NCBI GenBank assembly: GCA_026225295.1
Contig: JAMFSN010000035.1
Location: 1 to 64,000 of the forward strand
DNA length: 64,000 nt
Direction: 5' to 3'
Origin: Frankia alni
GTDB taxonomy: Bacteria; Actinomycetota; Actinomycetes; Frankiales; Frankiaceae
A program made the position numbers and the translations under genes. Positions 60,425 to 64,000 of this stretch are shown here, piece by piece. A model generated the notes under the pieces. That model was not told the DNA's origin. It saw only the letters and a list, made by a program, of their open reading frames with translations, and ran no database searches. Position 1 is the stretch's first letter. Each line of letters begins with the position of its first letter.

Positions 60425-60745
60425 CTCTCCTCCGGATCTGACCTGGCTTACGTCAGGTCCCGCGTCCCCCCGGGCCAGGATCGCCGCAATCCGGAGCAGC
60501 TGCTTGTCCGACGCCGCCGGGGCCTCCGCGACCCGGGCCGCCACCCACGCCCGCTCCCGGTCCGACAGACCCAGCCGGTCCCACAACCACCCGTGCCGGT
60601 CCGCCACCGACAGCGACTCCGGGGAACAGGCGGCCCACCCGCCCACCCCCTCCGGGGACCCAGCCCGCGCATCGCCAGTTGAGTCCTCAATTTTAGGCGG
60701 GTCACCGTTACCGCCACAGACCAAAGCCGAAGGATCGGAACTCAT
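60317..60745 (-). CDS. hypothetical protein
   Basis: 142 residues from ATG 60745. The middle segment WLWDRLGLSDRERAWVAARV, then AEAPAASDKQLLRIAAILA, resembles a conserved helical motif found in small actinobacterial proteins. The rest is low-complexity, and the last third is antisense to the membrane protein gene and may not be conserved. No strong ribosome site is present; ATG 60763 is an alternative start. Confidence 0.5.
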   Translation of the reverse strand: MSSDPSALVCGGNGDPPKIEDSTGDARAGSPEGVGGWAACSPESLSVADRHGWLWDRLGLSDRERAWVAARVAEAPAASDKQLLRIAAILARGDAGPDVSQVRSGGESAVGPSPVGAAPRDRRKDHPDDDEHRQRPRCTCDE

Positions 60746-61215
60746 CTCAAAGGACGCGGCCATCAGCCCGGGCCGTCCTGTGCTTGGATTGCGGCTTTCC
60801 GCACGGGAGCGACTTGATCACCAAGATCATATGATCGGCCGCAGCAGGCATGTATAGCCTGCAAATCCAGGGCCTGCGACAAGGAGCCCAGCGTTGCACC
60901 GCGCATGAAACTCACCCACGCCCTAACGTGGGAAAGGAAACGCGGACAAGCAGAACACGGCCCAGGACATCGGGCACTCTCCTCTACTGAAGAGAACAGG
61001 GACGCATACCGCACCATGGCATGAGCAGCCATGATGCGGGTGCGACGCCCGAGCCCGTTCCTAGCCGGATGGCTCCGATAAGTGGCGTGCGCAGTACGGA
61101 TATGGCGGGAAAGCGTAGTTTCAACCGTCCCTATGAATATACCATCCGAACCCGGGTCGGATCGACAGAATCCGTCTTCCGGTTCCCCGGGCGGTTGGAT
61201 CTCCAGGGTGGGGTT
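60746..61215. other. intergenic region of the element
   Basis: 470 bases between the hypothetical gene and the end of the XRE gene. It is less GC-rich than its surroundings. It holds a small hairpin (GCAGGC-7 nt-GCCTGC near 60845) and a 39-codon plus-strand frame at 60905-61024 (MKLTHALTWERKRGQAEHG...) with AAGGAG too far upstream to support it. No certain gene or RNA was identified. Confidence 0.4.
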
Positions 61216-62421
61216 CTACTCGTCTATCCCGATCCAGGCAGCCAACCCCCGCAGCGTTTCGGAGGAACGCTTTTCCTCAAGCGCGAGGGTGTGCACGGTT
61301 TCGCGGACCATCGGGTGGTGCCGGACCTGCTGAGGGCTGATCCGGCGGGCGGTCAGCAACGCATCCAAAGCCGCGTGACGATGACCCGCCAGCAGGTGAC
61401 CCCGGGCCAGGTCGATGTAGTGATGCCCGACCCGGTTGGGTGGGGTGGCCGGATCAATACGGAGGTCCCGGGCCCGGGCAACAGCGCGGGGGCCGTCCGC
61501 CAGTTCGACCGCGAGACCCACCGTCCAGATCCCGACATTGCTCGGGCCGAACGACAGGCCGTAGTCATTGCGACCCGCGTCGACCCGCCCCGCAAGTTCT
61601 TCCGCCTCACCCAGATGTGCTCCGGTGGCATCCGCGTTCCCGGCCCGGGCCGCCACGAGCGCGGACCGTAGATGCAGATAGCCGTACACGGCCAACGTGG
61701 CCGGATCCTCCCGATCCACCGCCGGTTCAAGGCCACCCCGGGCCCGGGTAAGGATCTGCTCGGCGCCCTCGAAGTCCCCGGCGGCCAACAGGTCCTGGGC
61801 CCGTTTCGTATCTCCGAGTGTCGCGACCAGCGGGTCCCCGCAGACCGCCGCCACTTCGTCATACCTGTCCGCGATCATCGTCGCGAGATCGGAGTACCCG
61901 AGGTTGAGCGCGAACCCGCGTCCCACCGCGTAGGCGTGCGCCCACAGTCGCATCACCCGTTCACGGTCAGCGTCCCCGCCATAGCTGTGAGAGGCCAGCC
62001 GCACATCGGCCAGCAGTTCCGGCAGGACCGTGCCCATCACCATCAGGTCGACCCGGTCACCCGCGCCCGCCACCGCCGCGACCGCGCCCTCCAACTCGTC
62101 GAGCGCCCGGACCGGACGGTCGCGGTCCGGAGAAAGACGATGGGCGAGAACGTCCCGGCGCAACGCCGGAACCAGGTCATGCACGGCGTCGTCCCGCCGG
62201 TCAGCGAACCGGTACGGCTGACCCGTCAGGCGGGACCGGTCGACCCGAAGAGCCCGCCCCACCGCCGCGACCATCGCAGGCGACGCCGGCCGCCGGCCCT
62301 GCTCGACCTTGGTGATCAGACTGTGCGAGACGAAGGCCCGCTGAGCGAGCTGCTGCTGACTAAGGCCACGCAGCTTGCGTTCCGTGGCGATCCGCGCGCC
62401 GATGTGAACGTCATCGCTCAT
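61216..62421 (-). CDS. XRE-family regulator with TPR-like C-terminus
   Basis: 401-residue DNA-binding protein. The N-terminal helix-turn-helix reads IATERKLRGLSQQQLAQRAF, then VSHSLITKVEQGRRPASP. The remaining 320 residues are helical pairs (DLLAAGDFEGAEQILTRARG, ALDALLTARRISPQQVRHHP) as in TPR-type sensors. Such regulators are often paired with DUF397 proteins in actinomycetes, as in the WhiJ/AbaA type loci, and a DUF397 gene is present nearby. It is divergent from the small gene at 62596. Confidence 0.88.
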   Translation of the reverse strand: MSDDVHIGARIATERKLRGLSQQQLAQRAFVSHSLITKVEQGRRPASPAMVAAVGRALRVDRSRLTGQPYRFADRRDDAVHDLVPALRRDVLAHRLSPDRDRPVRALDELEGAVAAVAGAGDRVDLMVMGTVLPELLADVRLASHSYGGDADRERVMRLWAHAYAVGRGFALNLGYSDLATMIADRYDEVAAVCGDPLVATLGDTKRAQDLLAAGDFEGAEQILTRARGGLEPAVDREDPATLAVYGYLHLRSALVAARAGNADATGAHLGEAEELAGRVDAGRNDYGLSFGPSNVGIWTVGLAVELADGPRAVARARDLRIDPATPPNRVGHHYIDLARGHLLAGHRHAALDALLTARRISPQQVRHHPMVRETVHTLALEEKRSSETLRGLAAWIGIDE

Positions 62422-62595
62422 GACGGGACCATTCTCATCTCGCCGTATCTCTGTCCGCTTTCCGTAAGCGTACCGGGGCGCTCCGTGTGCCTGTCCTGTG
62501 TCACTTCACGCATCTGAATCTTCCTACCTTGAGGACTGCCGGAACGATCACAGCGTCCGCTACCCAACCCCGGCACAGGCGCAAGGAGACGACAG

Positions 62596-62889
62596 ATGCA
62601 CCCAGTCCTTGAGGCCGCGGACGCGATACGCGTTCCGACCGGCCGGCAACCGGTACGGGTGCAACCCGACCGGCACGACAGCCCGCCGGTCCGGTCGGCG
62701 GTGCTCTTCGGGCTGGTGGTCTACGAAGGCAGGAACCGGGTCCCGGCCCGGGTGGTGGTGGCGTTTCCGCACCAAAGCGACGCCGATGAGCACGCCCGAC
62801 GCGAGCACCTGGACGACTACACGGTCGTCCCGCTGGCGTTCCTGTCCGTCGATCCACCTCCCGGACCGGGGCTACGCCGGCTGCGTTGA
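62596..62889 (+). CDS. small hypothetical protein near DUF397
   Basis: 97 residues starting MHPVLEAADAIRVPTGRQP. It is beta-rich in the middle (SAVLFGLVVYEGRNRVPARV, VVAFPHQSDADEHARREHL). AAGGAG lies 7-8 bases before ATG 62596. It is divergent from the XRE gene, and 345 bases of structured DNA separate it from the DUF397 set. No family is recognised. Confidence 0.7.
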   Translation: MHPVLEAADAIRVPTGRQPVRVQPDRHDSPPVRSAVLFGLVVYEGRNRVPARVVVAFPHQSDADEHARREHLDDYTVVPLAFLSVDPPPGPGLRRLR

Positions 62890-63234
62890 TCGTGGCCGGG
62901 TCGGGTGCAACGGGGAACCCGGCCCGGTCTGCCCGGGGCCGCGCCCGGCCATCAGGAAGCCCCCCTCGACGCCGGCCAGCGAGATGAGGGTGTGTGCGTT
63001 ACCGGGCCGGGCGCGGCCCCCCTTCCAGACCAGCCCCGGTCGAGCGCGTCTCTCACTGACCACCCCCAAGGGTGAGGGCCGTCATCCACAACTCGGCCGG
63101 GGCTGCACCAGCGCCCTGGTTGGCGGGTGCTCACCAGGACTGGCAGGGGCCTCCTGGGAGAACCCCCACCCGCCAGCCAGGGCCCCCGCTTTCCCCCATC
63201 CATCCCGCAGTCCCGTTTGCGAAGGAGAGCTGTG
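62890..63234. other. structured leader region before the DUF397 genes
   Basis: 345 bases with no convincing gene. GC-rich palindromic stretches occur (for example GGGCCGGGCGCGGCCCC), and a long hairpin is at 63113-63183. It ends with AAGGAG at 63222-63227 before the 19-codon frame. Confidence 0.55.
63113..63183 (+). promoter_or_regulatory. long RNA hairpin in the DUF397 leader
   Basis: Arms GCCCTGGTTGGCGGGTG and CACCCGCCAGCCAGGGC pair over 17 positions, with one G-T pair, around a 37-base loop. The loop can form its own stem CCAGGA/TCCTGG. The structure ends about 39 bases before the ribosome site. It could be an attenuator or a regulatory leader; the sequence alone does not decide. Confidence 0.6.
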
Positions 63235-63294
63235 ATGCCCGAAGAATGGTTGGCATTCCCAGCCGGAGCCGACGAAATTCGGTTCACCTGGTGA
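63235..63294 (+). CDS. 19-codon gene coupled to DUF397
   Basis: MPEEWLAFPAGADEIRFTW and a TGA that overlaps the GTG start of the DUF397 gene (GTGA). AAGGAG lies 7-8 bases before ATG 63235 (GTG 63232 is out of the coupled frame). This short gene has its own ribosome site, while the DUF397 gene does not, so it is probably translated and needed for expression of the next gene. Confidence 0.6.
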   Translation: MPEEWLAFPAGADEIRFTW

Positions 63295-63599
63295 CCGGCA
63301 CCCCGCACGACCCGACCCCACCGATCGTCCCTCGGTTGCCACGCCGCACGGCGGCCGACCCCAGCCGCGACGCCATCCCGGTCTCGACCCACCTTGACCT
63401 AACCGCGCTGGAATGGCGGACCTCCACCTACAGCAACAGACACCACCCAGACGAACTCCAGGTCGCGATGGTCCCCGGTGGTGGCGTGGCGATCCGTAAC
63501 GGCGCTTTCCCGGACCGGGCGGTGGTGACCTGCTCGCACCGGGCCTGGAATGCCCTCGCCCAGGCGTTCATGGTCGGCGAGAATCTAGTCCGGCTATGA
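63291..63599 (+). CDS. DUF397 protein
   Basis: 102-residue protein whose second half matches DUF397: ALEWRTSTYSNRHHPDELQV, then VAIRNGAFPDRAVVT and WNALAQAFMVGEN. In actinomycetes such proteins work with XRE regulators such as WhiJ, and the XRE gene here is about 0.9 kb away. Start GTG 63291 overlaps the preceding 19-codon gene by 4 bases, and the stop overlaps the next ATG by 4 bases, so three genes are translationally coupled. Confidence 0.78.
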   Translation: MTGTPHDPTPPIVPRLPRRTAADPSRDAIPVSTHLDLTALEWRTSTYSNRHHPDELQVAMVPGGGVAIRNGAFPDRAVVTCSHRAWNALAQAFMVGENLVRL

Positions 63600-63922
63600 A
63601 CGTCCCCGAACAACGCCCCGGAGAAGCAGGCCCAGACCCAGACCAGGCGCCAGCACACGTGCCGGTCTGGACGTTCGGCGGATCGCCGTACGTCGGCGCG
63701 GGCCCGAATCTGTACCTGGTCGTGGAAACCGACGACGACAAACCGCCCCGGCTGCTGCGGGGGGTCGGCGGGTTCGACACGATCGACCGCGCCGAGCAAT
63801 GGGCTGAGGAATACCTCGCCGGCAGCTACGCCGTGATCCCATTCGAGATCGCGCCCGGCGAGGACACCGAAGACGTGGCAGCCGACGAGGAGACAGCCGC
63901 CGACCGGAACACCCAGGCGTAG
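63596..63922 (+). CDS. small acidic hypothetical protein
   Basis: 108 residues. ATG 63596 overlaps the DUF397 stop (ATGA). The middle has VPVWTFGGSPYVGAGPNLYL, then VVETDDDKPPRLLRGVGG and a helix DRAEQWAEEYLAG; the ends are acidic. I do not recognise the family. Coupling to DUF397 suggests related work. The next gene begins 4 bases after its stop. Confidence 0.7.
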   Translation: MNVPEQRPGEAGPDPDQAPAHVPVWTFGGSPYVGAGPNLYLVVETDDDKPPRLLRGVGGFDTIDRAEQWAEEYLAGSYAVIPFEIAPGEDTEDVAADEETAADRNTQA

Positions 63923-63925
63923 CCC

Positions 63926-64000
63926 GTGGCAGACCCCGACGGAGCCGTCCACGCCGCCGCGTTCACCGCCGGGGCCGGACAGCGCCGACCGGTCGGCTAC
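63926..64000 (+). CDS. partial gene at the window end
   Basis: An open frame from GTG 63926 reads VADPDGAVHAAAFTAGAGQR and runs off the right edge. It starts 4 bases after the preceding stop, which fits the tightly packed set. No family can be named from 25 codons. Confidence 0.45.
   Translation, partial: MADPDGAVHAAAFTAGAGQRRPVGY

Noticed and set aside
60905-61024. 39-codon frame MKLTHALTWERKRG...
   Set aside because: The nearest AAGGAG is about 18 bases from the ATG and no family is recognised; kept only as a note in the intergenic entry.
61022-61671. Plus-strand gene starting MSSHDAGATPEPVPSRMAP
   Set aside because: Most of it is antisense to the clearly coding XRE gene, and the part outside carries no motif or good ribosome site.

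Overview
The window is very GC-rich DNA with dense, short-gapped genes, many GTG starts and strong AGGAGG-type ribosome sites. Together with DUF397/XRE regulators, a 1635-residue NAD-glutamate dehydrogenase, an EthA/EthR pair, DipZ, a DUF1206 protein and HNH/DUF222 genes, this points to a filamentous or soil actinobacterium, probably of the Frankia type or a relative. The genus is inferred from gene style, not proven.

Layout. 1-2.6 kb: acyl-CoA dehydrogenase and a short-chain dehydrogenase. 2.5-5.3 kb (minus): a three-gene envelope cassette made of an OmpA-domain lipoprotein, a second lipoprotein and a four-helix coiled-coil membrane protein. 5.5-10.1 kb (minus): a two-component locus with two histidine kinases around one LuxR-type response regulator. 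One kinase has lost the phospho-acceptor histidine and the other has lost the ATP-binding motifs. 10.4-15.2 kb: small proteins, a TetR regulator followed by a LuxR remnant, an AlkA-like glycosylase and a secreted GH16 enzyme. 15.4-24.9 kb: luciferase-like monooxygenase, a Cys/Gly-tailed small protein, an APH-like kinase, an ECF sigma factor, NDH-2, DUF1206 and DUF2071 proteins, a cutinase remnant and a sulfotransferase. 25-31 kb: beta-propeller glycosidase-like protein, a broken gene, prephenate dehydratase, a polyprenyl-phosphate sugar transferase and an AlkC-like repair protein. 31-42 kb: SDR, ABC exporter, LPG-synthase-like membrane protein, WS/DGAT-like acyltransferase, a secreted protein bounded by a 23-bp direct repeat, HD hydrolase, aromatic hydroxylase and DipZ. 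42-50 kb: methyltransferase, SDR, EthR, EthA, SadH-like SDR and FadD, resembling the mycobacterial ethA-ethR and mymA loci. 50-58 kb: NAD-GDH and GH65.

At about 58.5 kb an HNH-nuclease gene is cut off directly beside a large serine recombinase. This looks like the left end of an integrated element that may run past the right edge of the window. The last 3.5 kb carries an XRE regulator and a coupled set of small genes including DUF397.

The most notable points are the complementary loss of motifs in the two kinases, the 23-bp repeat (22/23) around the secreted gene, the leaderless Arg-rich leader peptide overlapping the LPG-synthase-like gene, the structured leader plus 19-codon gene before DUF397, and the recombinase/HNH junction. 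No CRISPR array, rRNA or tRNA was recognised. All family names come from reading the sequence by eye; no database search was run.
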